From positions 1-64,000 of the forward strand of contig JAEZTQ010000034.1 in NCBI GenBank assembly GCA_023443625.1: 64,000 bases of DNA, in the 5' to 3' direction. A model generated the notes under the pieces. The model did not search any database and was not told the origin of the DNA. It saw only the letters and a program-made list of their open reading frames with translations. Of the stretch, positions 54,970-63,397 are shown in pieces (within the stretch, counting starts at the first letter, position 1; each line of letters starts with the position of its first letter). Source of the DNA: Bacillota bacterium (GTDB taxonomy: Bacteria; Bacillota_A; Clostridia; Lachnospirales; Lachnospiraceae). The position numbers and the translations under genes are program-made.

Positions 54970-56208
54970 TTAGCCTACGTCAACCTTTCTCTCTCTGTGG
55001 AGAACGATCGCCACGATCACGAAAGCAATGATTGCGAGTACCGCAGACACGGCCATTTCTGGCACATCAAATCTGCCGTGAAAGACTTGAGTGAAAATGA
55101 TGTTGTTGTATGAAAGCGCCATATTTACAGCGAGTGCGGTAATTGCGGCAATAGCCACGCCGACCGGAACAGCTTTTATCATCAACGTAACGATATTGGC
55201 GGAAAATCGTGCAAGGACAAAGGCAAAACACGCCGCTGCAACCGAAAGTGCGACCGACATTCCGGCGAGAAACAGCACGAACTGTCCAAACGTGATGTTG
55301 TACAGCCACATCCCCATAGTATCAAGGGCCATAATATGCGCATCCCAATATTTACTCGAACTATTCGCTAAGAATGGAATATACGCCGAGATGACCAAGA
55401 CTGCCGAGAGGATAAGCGCACTAACAACCGTGGCGGCAAACTGACGGCCTAGTATTCTGCGCCCGATAGTGGACGAATATTGCAATAGGTTCATTTTCTG
55501 CGAATAGTCTGTCGTAAGGAGCGGAGCGATAAGGATAATGACCGCTAGCACTGCGAATACGGCAACTGTCGCCGCATACTGCGAGAATGTCGGACACAAA
55601 TTATAATTGACAAGGTTGGCATTGTAGGTAGTGCTCAGTTGTTTCGCCGCACGAACCACAACAGGACGCAAATCGTTTTGAATGTAGCCGTAGAGATTAT
55701 TCTGATAATCAACATATCGGTGTTCCAGTGTTTCTAATGTGCCCAATCGCATATAAGGAGAGACGTACCATTCGTCCAATGTTATATCATCATGCCAATT
55801 TTCAAGTTTTCTTTCCATTTCCCCAATCTTTTCCCACAGTTTATCTGCTTCTTCATAGGGCATATCTGAACTTGCCAACTGTCTTAACTCTGCGAAATCC
55901 TCATAATTGTAGATGTTGTTTTGGAAGAATATGGGCTCTTGAGCAATGATTTTTTCAATTTCAATGATTGCTTCCGCCTTTTTGCCCGGAATATCAAAAT
56001 CTGTAAGTTCGTCTGGTTCAAGCGTGTCACCGTACAAGTCGAACATCTCGGTCTGATATGCTCCGTAAACACCGTGTGTCGTCAGGCTGTCGTAGGCTCC
56101 GAGAAAATCGTGGAGGAACGCAAACCATACAAGCAGGGCAAGGGCGGCTATGCCCGTGAGTATGCGCCAGTTCCAGAGCTTTTTCAGTTCATATATAAAG
56201 ATTTTCAT
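54970..56208 (-). CDS. ABC-2 type transporter permease (island)
   Basis: This 412-aa membrane protein has one N-terminal helix (about 15-35), a large extracytoplasmic loop (about 36-205) rich in charged residues, and then about five C-terminal helices. That layout matches ABC-2 permeases of export or immunity systems. It overlaps the upstream permease by 4 bp. The sequence is distinctly more G+C-rich than flanking genes. Substrate unknown; lantibiotic or peptide immunity and envelope stress are typical roles of such sets. Confidence 0.85.
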   Translation of the reverse strand: MKIFIYELKKLWNWRILTGIAALALLVWFAFLHDFLGAYDSLTTHGVYGAYQTEMFDLYGDTLEPDELTDFDIPGKKAEAIIEIEKIIAQEPIFFQNNIYNYEDFAELRQLASSDMPYEEADKLWEKIGEMERKLENWHDDITLDEWYVSPYMRLGTLETLEHRYVDYQNNLYGYIQNDLRPVVVRAAKQLSTTYNANLVNYNLCPTFSQYAATVAVFAVLAVIILIAPLLTTDYSQKMNLLQYSSTIGRRILGRQFAATVVSALILSAVLVISAYIPFLANSSSKYWDAHIMALDTMGMWLYNITFGQFVLFLAGMSVALSVAAACFAFVLARFSANIVTLMIKAVPVGVAIAAITALAVNMALSYNNIIFTQVFHGRFDVPEMAVSAVLAIIAFVIVAIVLHRERKVDVG

Positions 56209-57236
56209 AGCAATTCTCTCTTTCTGTATATTTTAGCTGCTGCGATGGACACAAGTACAAGTGAAGTGAACGATATGGAAAGCCCTATGCACTCATAGTT
56301 TGCCCACAGAATACCCGCATTACCGTCTGTAAACCATTCTGGGCTGTTCAGCCATAGGTTCGTAGGCGTGAGGTTTAATGCGCTTAGAGTGATTGACCCG
56401 ATGGAAAACAACGGCTTAACGATGAAAGGCAGCGCAACGGCTAAAATAGAGCCGATAAACGCCCCATAGTTGTTTTTGGCTAATACTCCAATGGCGTAAC
56501 CCATCAGGCAGAAGCAAATAGCAAGGGAAAATAACGCTCCTATCACCGCCCACAAATATCCCGCGACTATGAAGCTGTGCCAGGTGATAAAAGGGATAGC
56601 ATAGGAGTAGGTGGCAAAGTTGAACGCGCTAGACACATTATCGCCCCATACGCCTGAAAAATCAAACTTAGCGAAGAACGCACCGAGGGTCAAAGCTAGG
56701 ATTATGGCTGTGAAGCAGACTGCCGCCGTCAGCGAAGCAGAGAGTTTACTCCCAAGGATATGTCGCCCGACCTTTGATGAACATACAATATGCTCCGTGT
56801 TGCGGGTGTTCTCATAGGTCACGGATACAAGAGCGGCGAACAGTGCAAGTAGGCAGCTTTCAGTGGTTATCGCAAGGAACATCGTTCTAAACAGTAAGCT
56901 GTGGCGATAATAGGTCTGCTCATGGAAATAGTTTGACAGTGCATCGCCGTTGGCAGCTTTTTTGTCGATTATGAGCTGGAGCTTGGCATATTTCTCACGG
57001 ATATTATCGGCGTTGCTTCCGGTAACGTGGTACTTCGCAATAAATCCCTCGGCGATATTGCTTGCGTCAAAATCCTCAAAGATATTGACAGCTTGTGAGT
57101 CTGACCGAAAATCAGTGTCGTTGTAATGAGCGCATACAAGCACGATGTTGAAGACTAAGCATAACAGGGCAACACCAATGATTGCGGGCGTAAGAAGGAT
57201 TTTCTTGAATTCGTATAGGTACATGCGCATAATCAC
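56205..57236 (-). CDS. ABC-2 type transporter permease (island)
   Basis: This 343-aa protein has an N-terminal helix (about 14-34), an extracytoplasmic loop to about residue 115, then five helices ending near residue 335. It overlaps the ATPase gene by 4 bp upstream and the second permease by 4 bp downstream. It should combine with both as a heterodimeric ABC-2 exporter. Confidence 0.85.
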   Translation of the reverse strand: MIMRMYLYEFKKILLTPAIIGVALLCLVFNIVLVCAHYNDTDFRSDSQAVNIFEDFDASNIAEGFIAKYHVTGSNADNIREKYAKLQLIIDKKAANGDALSNYFHEQTYYRHSLLFRTMFLAITTESCLLALFAALVSVTYENTRNTEHIVCSSKVGRHILGSKLSASLTAAVCFTAIILALTLGAFFAKFDFSGVWGDNVSSAFNFATYSYAIPFITWHSFIVAGYLWAVIGALFSLAICFCLMGYAIGVLAKNNYGAFIGSILAVALPFIVKPLFSIGSITLSALNLTPTNLWLNSPEWFTDGNAGILWANYECIGLSISFTSLVLVSIAAAKIYRKRELL

Positions 57237-58087
57237 ACCACTTCGTCCCGGTAAATATAGAGAAACATGTCCTCAAGGTTGGGTGACACGTTGCGGGCAA
57301 CACCTGTGCAGTCAATGTCACAAGCGAAGCGAGTGACGGTCTTGCCACTGTCCTGATGTTCGGTCAGCACAAGGTGCGGTGCTTTTATGGCGGCGATGTC
57401 GTGGGTTTCGTAGACCTTACCGTTCAGTGTGGCACAAATGTTAGCAGGCGTGTCGTTGGCGAACAGCTTGTGGTCTTTGAACATAATCACGCGGTTGGCT
57501 ATGGTTTCGATGTCCGACACGATATGCGTAGACAGAAGCACAATTCTGTCTTTCGAGAGGGAGGAAATAAGGTTACGGAAACGGACACGTTCCTTCGGGT
57601 CAAGACCTGCGGTCGGCTCGTCAAGTATCAGGATTTTAGGGTCGTTCAGCATAGCCTGAGCGATTCCCACGCGCTGAATCATACCGCCCGAAAACTTTCG
57701 CATTTTCTTATCCCCCACGTCCCACAAGCCTACGATGTCGATTAGCTCATCCGTCTTGCGCTTTGCTGTGGTGAGGTCGATACCCTTCAGAGCGGAAATA
57801 TACATTAGAAACTCACGGGGGGAGTGATTTTTGTAATAACCGAAGTCCTGCGGCAGATAACCAAGCAGATTGCGGTAGCTTGCATCCAATTTGACAATCT
57901 CGTCACCGTTCCATAGGATTTCGCCCTGTGTGGGAAATATGAGGGTAGCGAGCATTTTGATGAGCGTGGTTTTTCCCGCACCGTTGGGTGCGAGCAGGGC
58001 GTACACGCCGCCCGTAAATTCAAGGATGATGTTCTCCAAAGCGATGAACTTGCCGTATTTCTTCGTTACATTATTAAGCGATAGCAT
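57233..58087 (-). CDS. ABC transporter ATP-binding protein (island)
   Basis: This 284-aa ATPase has Walker A APNGAGKTTL (near residue 37; the usual Gly-Pro is Ala-Pro here), the Q-loop, signature FSGGMIQRVGIA and Walker B ILILDEPTAGLDP, then the switch histidine in LSTHIVSD. It powers the two permeases encoded directly downstream. It overlaps the upstream six-helix gene by 14 bp. It is of the CcmA/NatA type common in sigma-factor-linked exporters. Confidence 0.93.
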   Translation of the reverse strand: MLSLNNVTKKYGKFIALENIILEFTGGVYALLAPNGAGKTTLIKMLATLIFPTQGEILWNGDEIVKLDASYRNLLGYLPQDFGYYKNHSPREFLMYISALKGIDLTTAKRKTDELIDIVGLWDVGDKKMRKFSGGMIQRVGIAQAMLNDPKILILDEPTAGLDPKERVRFRNLISSLSKDRIVLLSTHIVSDIETIANRVIMFKDHKLFANDTPANICATLNGKVYETHDIAAIKAPHLVLTEHQDSGKTVTRFACDIDCTGVARNVSPNLEDMFLYIYRDEVV

Positions 58088-58775
58088 AAGGTTCTACCTC
58101 CTTCAGCATTTTGTAGATTTGATAAGCGAGAATAAGCGCTCCAACTGCTGCGATGCTGAGGGAAACGGCAATCGGCAGATTTTCAAGAAGTTTTTCCCAA
58201 TCCTCGCCTAACCTCATAGGCAGCGCAAGATTAACGAACACCCACAGGGTGGCATATATGGCATTCGCCCACTTGCACCGGGTAAGGCGGGTAATCAGAA
58301 GTTGCGGCACGGCGCACACGAACAGGGCGAGCAATCCGAGGGCAAGCATTGGCAGAAATTCCGCCGAACTGTTCATGCTGATTAGAGCAAGTACCGCCGT
58401 ATAGACAGCCCCGGCAATGGAATAGCAAGCAGTCCGAAGTGCGGTAATCTGCCGTGTTGTATAGTAGCAGGTCTGTTTGAGTTCATAAATCCTGCTTACC
58501 CTTTCAGTCGTTTCTGTGAATACTGAAATCATAAGATACAATAGCGGAGCGGCGGCGACCGTCGCCGAAAAGCGGTAATGGCCAGGCGAAGCGGCGAAAA
58601 CAGCAAATACCACTGCCACAGTCAGTGTGGCAAATATCAGGCTATACGCCGTATCCCAAAAGACAAACCTCCAGCCAAGCGAGCGGAAAATATCAGCCAC
58701 CTGTTCCCCCACCGTTTTTGGCTTCATTAAACCGTGGTCGAGGATATATTCGATACTTTTATCCTTGTTGGTCAT
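58074..58775 (-). CDS. Six-helix membrane protein of unknown function (island)
   Basis: This 233-aa protein has a ~35-residue cytosolic N-terminus followed by six predicted helices in three pairs. No family is recognised with certainty. It overlaps the sigma factor gene by 17 bp and the ATPase gene by 14 bp, so it is translationally coupled to both. Genes at this position next to ECF-like sigma factors often encode anti-sigma factors, but no zinc-finger anti-sigma motif is visible. A sensor or anti-sigma role is only a hypothesis. Confidence 0.8.
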   Translation of the reverse strand: MTNKDKSIEYILDHGLMKPKTVGEQVADIFRSLGWRFVFWDTAYSLIFATLTVAVVFAVFAASPGHYRFSATVAAAPLLYLMISVFTETTERVSRIYELKQTCYYTTRQITALRTACYSIAGAVYTAVLALISMNSSAEFLPMLALGLLALFVCAVPQLLITRLTRCKWANAIYATLWVFVNLALPMRLGEDWEKLLENLPIAVSLSIAAVGALILAYQIYKMLKEVEPYAIA

Positions 58776-59316
58776 AGTCTGAAAACTCCTTCCTCAAAGT
58801 ATTGATAAGCCTGTAATACGTCGTTTTAACCGTACTTTCTGGGATTCTTAAGCCGTCTGCGATTTCCCTGAATGTATAACCGCCGAAAACATGTAGACGG
58901 AATATCCGTTGTGTGTCGACCGGAAGTCCAGCTATGAAATCGCTCACCTGCCCGGCAAACTCGGCGTCTTCAATCTGTTTCGTAAAGTCGGTTTTTGAGG
59001 CTGGTTCTACCTCATCAATCGGCAGGACTTCGACCGGGTGCTTAGAGCGGGAGCGGAAATAGTCTACAGTCTTATTCGTTGCTATTTTATAGAGCCACGT
59101 TCGGAAACCCGCTTTTTTGGGGTTGTAGTAGGCAATCGTTCTGAGCATTGATATAAAGATGTTCTGCGTCAGGTCGAGAGCCGTATCCTCATCAGCCGTT
59201 TGCTTGCGGATAAATCGGAAAATCTCATCGTAGTAAAGCCTTATCAGACAATCGGCGGCTGTGCGGTCGCCGTTTCGATGGATTTTGAGTATCAGGTGTT
59301 GTTCTTCAGTCGTCAC
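58759..59316 (-). CDS. ECF-type RNA polymerase sigma factor (island)
   Basis: This 185-aa sigma-70 family protein has region 2 (about 23-90: IFRFIRKQTADEDTALDLTQNIF, FRTWLYKIATNKTVDYFR) and region 4 (about 130-178: LPVDTQRIFRLHVFGGYTFREIA, STVKTTYYR). The GTG start at 59316 is chosen for AAAGGAGG 7 bases upstream; the frame extends to 59367 without a site. It heads a five-gene run with overlapping starts, so it probably drives that run in response to an envelope signal. Confidence 0.9.
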   Translation of the reverse strand: MTTEEQHLILKIHRNGDRTAADCLIRLYYDEIFRFIRKQTADEDTALDLTQNIFISMLRTIAYYNPKKAGFRTWLYKIATNKTVDYFRSRSKHPVEVLPIDEVEPASKTDFTKQIEDAEFAGQVSDFIAGLPVDTQRIFRLHVFGGYTFREIADGLRIPESTVKTTYYRLINTLRKEFSDYDQQG

Positions 59317-59480
59317 CGCGCAACCTCCTTTCTTTTTTGCTTGTCTTGTTATATATTCGTTTGGCAAAGGAAAATAGTTTCAGATTATGAAAATAATTAT
59401 TAAAAGAGGTAAATGCATCCTTTCAAAGAGTAACTAATGTAAATATCTTAACATGTATTACAAATAAATACAGATTTAAT

Positions 59481-59508
59481 TTGACACAATATAACAATTA
59501 CTATAAGC
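59481..59508 (+). promoter_or_regulatory. Promoter of the alpha/beta hydrolase gene
   Basis: TTGACA at 59481-59486 and TATAAG at 59503-59508 are 16 bases apart, about 110 bases upstream of the ATG at 59621. The gap between the divergent genes holds no other gene. Confidence 0.5.
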
Positions 59509-59620
59509 TTTTATAGAATATTAGATTGTTCCTTGCTTGTGCATTTTGAAAACCTTACAGAAAAATAACTAACTAAAAGGAGACACTTTTTAATATACAT
59601 ATATAAGAAAGGGTGAGTCT

Positions 59621-60601
59621 ATGAAACTATGGCAAAAGAGTTTATTTGTAATCATAATTTCCATTGTACTATTTATAGTTTTAGTTTTAACTACCATTGG
59701 TATTTATTTCTATTATATAGCCATCAAGAGAAATGATAAATCCTTTTTGCAAAAGAGCTTAGGGTTTGAAGAGATTGATACCGTTGACGAGGTACCCAGT
59801 GGTCAAATACAGGAGGAATTAGAAGCAGGTGCTATATGGGTTGATGAAAGAGACCATGCAATATGGAGAATAAAATCCAGAGATGGTCTAACCTTAGCCT
59901 CTTATTATATACCAGCCAAGAAACCTACAAAAAAGACTGTGATTCTAACTCATGGTTATACCTCCAATGGAAAGGATATGGGCTTATATGCTAAGTTTTT
60001 TTCTGAAAAGCTAGGCTTTCATGTACTTTTGCCCGATGCAAGAGGGCATGGCAAAAGCGAAGGGAATTACATAGGATTTGGTTGGCATGAAAGAGAAGAT
60101 ATCTTATTATGGATTCAGAAAATTATAGAGAGGGATGGAGAAACAGCACAAATCGTACTTATGGGAGTATCTATGGGTGGAGCTACGGTAATGATGGTTA
60201 GTGGTGAGGATTTGCCATCTCAGGTGAAAGCAATCATTGAAGACTGCGGCTATACTTCCGTCTATGACGAACTTTCTTATCAATTAAAACAGCTCTATCA
60301 TTTGCCAAGCTTTCCTATTTTGCCTGTTACAAGTATAATAACAGACATTCGGGCAGGCTATAATTTTTATGAGGCCTCCGCTCTGGAACAAGTAAAAAAG
60401 AATAATAGGCCCATATTATTTATCCATGGGGAAAAGGATACTTTTGTACCGACTAAGATGGTTTATGAGCTATATAATAATGCAAAAGGGGAAAAGGATA
60501 TCTATATTGTCCCGGGTGCAGGCCACGGTAAAGCATATACTGTTAACCCGAAAGCATATGAAACTAAGATTATTGACTTTCTAGACCCTTATATAAAATA
60601 G
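59621..60601 (+). CDS. Membrane-anchored alpha/beta hydrolase
   Basis: This 326-aa protein has one N-terminal helix (about 7-30) and an alpha/beta hydrolase fold. The nucleophile elbow is GVSMGG, the acid is likely Asp in GEKDTFVP and the base His in GAGHGKAY. The ARGHGKSEGNYIGFGWHE segment is typical of the BAAT/YqkD-like esterase group. Orientation of the catalytic domain (outside or inside) is uncertain. GAAAGGGTGAG precedes the ATG. Confidence 0.9.
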   Translation: MKLWQKSLFVIIISIVLFIVLVLTTIGIYFYYIAIKRNDKSFLQKSLGFEEIDTVDEVPSGQIQEELEAGAIWVDERDHAIWRIKSRDGLTLASYYIPAKKPTKKTVILTHGYTSNGKDMGLYAKFFSEKLGFHVLLPDARGHGKSEGNYIGFGWHEREDILLWIQKIIERDGETAQIVLMGVSMGGATVMMVSGEDLPSQVKAIIEDCGYTSVYDELSYQLKQLYHLPSFPILPVTSIITDIRAGYNFYEASALEQVKKNNRPILFIHGEKDTFVPTKMVYELYNNAKGEKDIYIVPGAGHGKAYTVNPKAYETKIIDFLDPYIK

Positions 60602-60748
60602 TAAGCCATGTTGCAGTACAGTAAATAAAGGGAACAGAAATTCATAAGATAGGGACATAAGGCCTTCAATAACCCGTGCCTTGCATGAGCTTTATGTTGT
60701 GTATCGGGTAAGTTGTCTGGCTTATAATTATAATATTGAAATAAATCT

Positions 60749-60787
60749 AGAACTTCACAGTTAAACTTTGGCTGTGAAGTTCTAAAA
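60749..60787 (+). terminator. Strong terminator upstream of the tRNA genes
   Basis: AGAACTTCACAG and CTGTGAAGTTCT form a perfect 12-bp stem followed by AAAATA. On either strand it is T/A-flanked. Confidence 0.65.
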
Positions 60788-60923
60788 TACCATAGAAGTT
60801 ATGGTGGATTACCAGATTAAAATCCTTACACTTATACTAACGGTTAGTTGAATATAAAGAGGAAGAACAGATGTATATTGTAGCTATTTTATATAAAATT
60901 CAAAGAATTTATTCAATATAGGC

Positions 60924-60952
60924 TTGACAAACCTTAGGGGAATGCATATAAT
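60924..60952 (+). promoter_or_regulatory. Consensus promoter of the tRNA operon
   Basis: TTGACA at 60924-60929 and TATAAT at 60947-60952 with a 17-base spacer: perfect hexamers at ideal spacing, about 20 bases before the first tRNA. Confidence 0.85.
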
Positions 60953-60971
60953 AAAAAAGTACTTCCTGCCT

Positions 60972-61044
60972 GGGAACTTAGCTCAGCTGGGAGAGCATCT
61001 GCCTTACAAGCAGAGGGTCATAGGTTCGAGCCCTATAGGACCCA
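60972..61044 (+). tRNA. tRNA-Val (anticodon TAC)
   Basis: A 73-base cloverleaf has D-arm GCTC/GAGC, anticodon stem TCTGC/GCAGA with loop CTTACAA (anticodon TAC), variable loop GGGTC and T-arm ATAGG-TTCGAGC-CCTAT. The acceptor strands GGGAACT and AGGACCC leave two adjacent internal mismatches (A4-A69, A5-G68). CCA is not encoded. Everything else is canonical. Confidence 0.88.
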
Positions 61045-61061
61045 TTAATACAATATAATAT

Positions 61062-61135
61062 GGCGAAGTAGCTCAGTTGGCGAGAGCACGCGGTTCATAC
61101 CCGCGGTGTCGGCGGTTCAAATCCGTCCTTCGCTA
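61062..61135 (+). tRNA. tRNA-Met (anticodon CAT, elongator type)
   Basis: A 74-base cloverleaf has acceptor GGCGAAG/CTTCGCT, anticodon stem CGCGG/CCGCG with loop TTCATAC (anticodon CAT) and T-arm GGCGG-TTCAAAT-CCGTC. The G1-T72 wobble pair and lack of the initiator G-C triplet stem favour elongator Met; a lysidine-type Ile tRNA cannot be fully excluded. CCA is not encoded. Confidence 0.9.
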
Positions 61136-61150
61136 CTCTAGTATGTGGAA

Positions 61151-61185
61151 AGCAGCAGTAATCATTGATTATTGTTGTTTTTTTA
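61151..61185 (+). terminator. Terminator of the tRNA operon
   Basis: AGCAGCAGTAATC pairs (with G-T pairs) with GATTATTGTTGTT around a 3-base loop and runs into TTTTTTT. Confidence 0.8.
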
Positions 61186-61274
61186 TTTCATAGGATTAGG
61201 AAGTCAAAAGGCTTATTGAAAATATCATATGTCAATTTGCACAATCTCTTTATGATTGCGTCATGAAAAACATA

Positions 61275-61326
61275 GTTTGTTCGCGGCAAGAAAGTGTCAG
61301 CAAGCTAACACTTTCTTGTAACAAAC
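61275..61326. repeat. Intergenic hairpin element, related to 23838-23912
   Basis: CAAGAAAGTGT (61287-61297) and ACACTTTCTTG (61308-61318) form a perfect 11-bp stem around CAGCAAGCTA, with outer GTTTGTT/AACAAAC. The words CGGCAAG-AAGT and CAGCAAGCT-ACA are shared with the gap at 23.8 kb. The gap 61136-61479 holds no gene. Confidence 0.5.
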
Positions 61327-61479
61327 ATAATTTTGGTCTGGATTAAATATCATTATTAATTTATAATAGGCATGAGTGATTAAGTTGATACGAGAAAGTA
61401 ATCACTTTCAAGATTCATTATAGATAACTGTAACAAGTAATAAAGATACATTACCTGGAATATAGGAGGTTGTGATTAC

Positions 61480-62043
61480 ATGAGAATCGGAACAGGTTAT
61501 GATGTTCATAAATTAATAGAGAACAGGGATTTAATCCTTGGCGGTGTGAAAGTACCTTATGAGAAAGGGTTGGCAGGGCATTCTGATGCAGATGTTTTGG
61601 TGCATGCGATTATGGATGCACTTCTCGGAGCTGCGGCTCTTGGTGATATCGGCAAGCATTTTCCAGATACGGATGACACCTATAAAGGTGTCTCAAGTAT
61701 AGCTTTATTAAAAAGGGTAAAAGCCCTCTTGGAAGATAAGCTTTATATAATAGAAAATATAGATGCAACTATCATTGCCCAAAAGCCTAAATTGTTACCC
61801 TATTTGCCTGAGATGATTAAGAATATTGCCTCGACTCTGGAAATAGAGGAGGATAGGGTTAATATTAAGGCTACTACAGAGGAGGGTCTTGGTTTTACAG
61901 GAGCTGGCCTTGGCATAGCAACCAATGCAGTGTGTTTGCTAGAGTCAATGATGAATTATCAGTGGGATGCTACCCCTGGTATGAGTTCTGAGCGTAATTG
62001 CGGTGGTTGTGGTGGTTGTACAAAAAGAATGTCTGTACAATAA
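61480..62043 (+). CDS. ispF: 2-C-methyl-D-erythritol 2,4-cyclodiphosphate synthase with Cys-rich tail
   Basis: This 187-aa enzyme of the non-mevalonate isoprenoid pathway has metal ligands D8, H10 and H42 in GTGYDVH and LVHAIMD, the HSDADVL loop, and [15 protein letters not shown] near the trimer core. The core fits the usual ~157 residues, so the last ~30 residues are an extension ending in [11 protein letters not shown] with C174, C177 and C180 in CxxCxxC spacing. GGAGGTTGTGATTAC precedes the ATG. Confidence 0.95.
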   Translation: MRIGTGYDVHKLIENRDLILGGVKVPYEKGLAGHSDADVLVHAIMDALLGAAALGDIGKHFPDTDDTYKGVSSIALLKRVKALLEDKLYIIENIDATIIAQKPKLLPYLPEMIKNIASTLEIEEDRVNIKATTEEGLGFTGAGLGIATNAVCLLESMMNYQWDATPGMSSERNCGGCGGCTKRMSVQ

Positions 62044-62150
62044 GCGCTATGTAACTTAGGGTAGGTTGCTGGCAGGAATCTCATTACTGGGATTTCTGTC
62101 TGTAACCGTCTCTAGAATGATACAGCGAAAACATTCAAGATAAGAATGTG

Positions 62151-62179
62151 TTGACAAAGTAATTAACCTTGCATAAAAT
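62151..62179 (+). promoter_or_regulatory. Promoter of the T-box cysE-cysS operon
   Basis: TTGACA at 62151-62156 and TAAAAT at 62174-62179 with a 17-base spacer; the start is expected near 62186, just ahead of the T-box. Confidence 0.7.
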
Positions 62180-62209
62180 AATAGTAATCAATAATATAAA
62201 TTGAGTAAA

Positions 62210-62446
62210 AGCAATGAACGGAAAAGTAACTCAAAGTTAAGTATCAGAGATAGAATGCCATCGGCTGAAAGCATTCTTTACGAGATGATGAGCCAAGTGC
62301 ATCCGGGAGCTGATTTGGTGAAGCCCTTGCCTAGCCAGGTTCGGTAACAGCCGTTATCTGTATGAGAAGTATCCTGTAATAATGTGATACAAATAGAGTG
62401 GAACCGCGTATTTCACCGCCTCTATCTTTGGGGGCGGTTTTTTTTA
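62210..62446 (+). promoter_or_regulatory. T-box leader, probably tRNA-Cys responsive
   Basis: The T-box sequence AGAGTGGAACCGCG is at 62395-62408, followed by the terminator ACCGCC/GGCGGT (62415-62438) and eight T. Upstream are an AGTAA element, an AGAATGC/GCATTCT hairpin and a GGGAGCTGATTTGGTGAAGC segment resembling the Stem I apex. Uncharged tRNA would stabilise the antiterminator. The bulge TGGA would pair with discriminator U73, as in bacterial tRNA-Cys. TGC triplets at 62298-62300 and 62328-62330 are specifier candidates; I could not resolve which. Downstream genes are cysE and cysS. Confidence 0.85.
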
Positions 62447-62589
62447 TGTTATAGAAAATGCGTCCTATAACATAAAAAAAATATTTACATAAGGATAATA
62501 TTAAACAAGGCAGCACAGAGGATTTAATATATTGTTACAAAGATTCATTTATGAGTTTAATTTGAAATCTGAAATTAAGGGGATTGAAA

Positions 62590-63267
62590 ATGGGTATAAT
62601 TAAGTATATAAAAGAGGAAATGCAGATTATTAAAGAAAGAGATCCTGCAATAAAAACACCTTTGGAGGTATTCCTATATCCTAGCTTTAAGGCAATTATA
62701 CGTTATCGGATTGCACATAATCTGTATAAGAAACATCATTATTTTCTTGCCAGATGGTATTCCCAAAGAACAGTAAGAAAAACAGGAATTGAGATACATC
62801 CGGGTGCTACCATCGGGAAAGGATTATTTATAGATCACGGGCATGGAGTAGTAATTGGAGAAACAGCAATCATTGGTGATAATGTTACCTTATATCAGGG
62901 AGTTACTTTGGGTGGTACGGGTAAAGAGCAGGGCAAGCGCCATCCCACGGTGGGAAATAATGTTATGATTAGTGCGGGAGCTAAAATCCTTGGTTCCTTT
63001 ACCATCGGTGAAAATTCCAAAATTGGTGCCGGTTCAGTGGTTCTATCAGAGGTTCCTCCAAACTCTACAGTTGTAGGTGTTCCCGGAAGAGTTGTAAAAA
63101 GGGACAATATCAGAGTTCCCTCGGAGGATTTGGATCAAGTTCATTTTCCCGATCCCTTACAAAAAGAATTACAATCTCTGCGTAATGAAAATACCTGCTT
63201 AAGAAATGAATTAAGAAGATTATATGATATAGTCAATCAATTGGAGACAAATAAAGAAGAGAGCTAA
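62590..63267 (+). CDS. cysE: Serine O-acetyltransferase
   Basis: This 225-aa enzyme makes O-acetylserine, the cysteine precursor. It has an N-terminal helical domain (about 1-70) and a left-handed beta-helix of hexapeptide repeats (about 70-180: [46 protein letters not shown]). The acetyl-CoA/serine site is in DHGHG. A charged C-terminal coiled-coil-like tail follows. ATG 62590 is chosen with AAGGGG 7 bases upstream; an in-frame TTG lies at 62584. It is controlled by the T-box leader. Confidence 0.96.
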   Translation: MGIIKYIKEEMQIIKERDPAIKTPLEVFLYPSFKAIIRYRIAHNLYKKHHYFLARWYSQRTVRKTGIEIHPGATIGKGLFIDHGHGVVIGETAIIGDNVTLYQGVTLGGTGKEQGKRHPTVGNNVMISAGAKILGSFTIGENSKIGAGSVVLSEVPPNSTVVGVPGRVVKRDNIRVPSEDLDQVHFPDPLQKELQSLRNENTCLRNELRRLYDIVNQLETNKEES

Positions 63268-63397
63268 TGAAAGGGTATTATGAAGGAATAATTATGGAAA
63301 TATATAATAAAGATTTTATTAAGCATAATTAATTATACCCTTGATAAAATAAAAAACCATGAAGAAAAATGCTTAAAGTATAACAGGAGGAAATGAG

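Larger units (their letters stand above)
60602..60971 (+). other. Gene-free stretch before the tRNA genes
   Basis: It holds a strong terminator at 60749-60787 and the tRNA promoter at 60924-60952. No coding sequence is supported. Confidence 0.5.
62044..62589 (+). other. Gene-free stretch carrying the cysE promoter and T-box leader
   Basis: After ispF this gap contains a promoter at 62151-62179, the T-box RNA at 62210-62446, then AT-rich sequence up to the cysE ribosome site. No protein-coding gene is supported. Confidence 0.6.

Noticed and set aside
55091..55444. 117-aa plus-strand ORF opposite the island permease
   Set aside because: Shadow of a well-supported membrane permease in G+C-rich DNA.
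57356..57745. 129-aa plus-strand ORF opposite the island ATPase
   Set aside because: It lies entirely antisense to a clear ABC ATPase and owes its length to high G+C; no ribosome site.
62331..62516. 61-aa minus-strand ORF across the T-box terminator
   Set aside because: It covers the structured T-box and terminator; no ribosome site.
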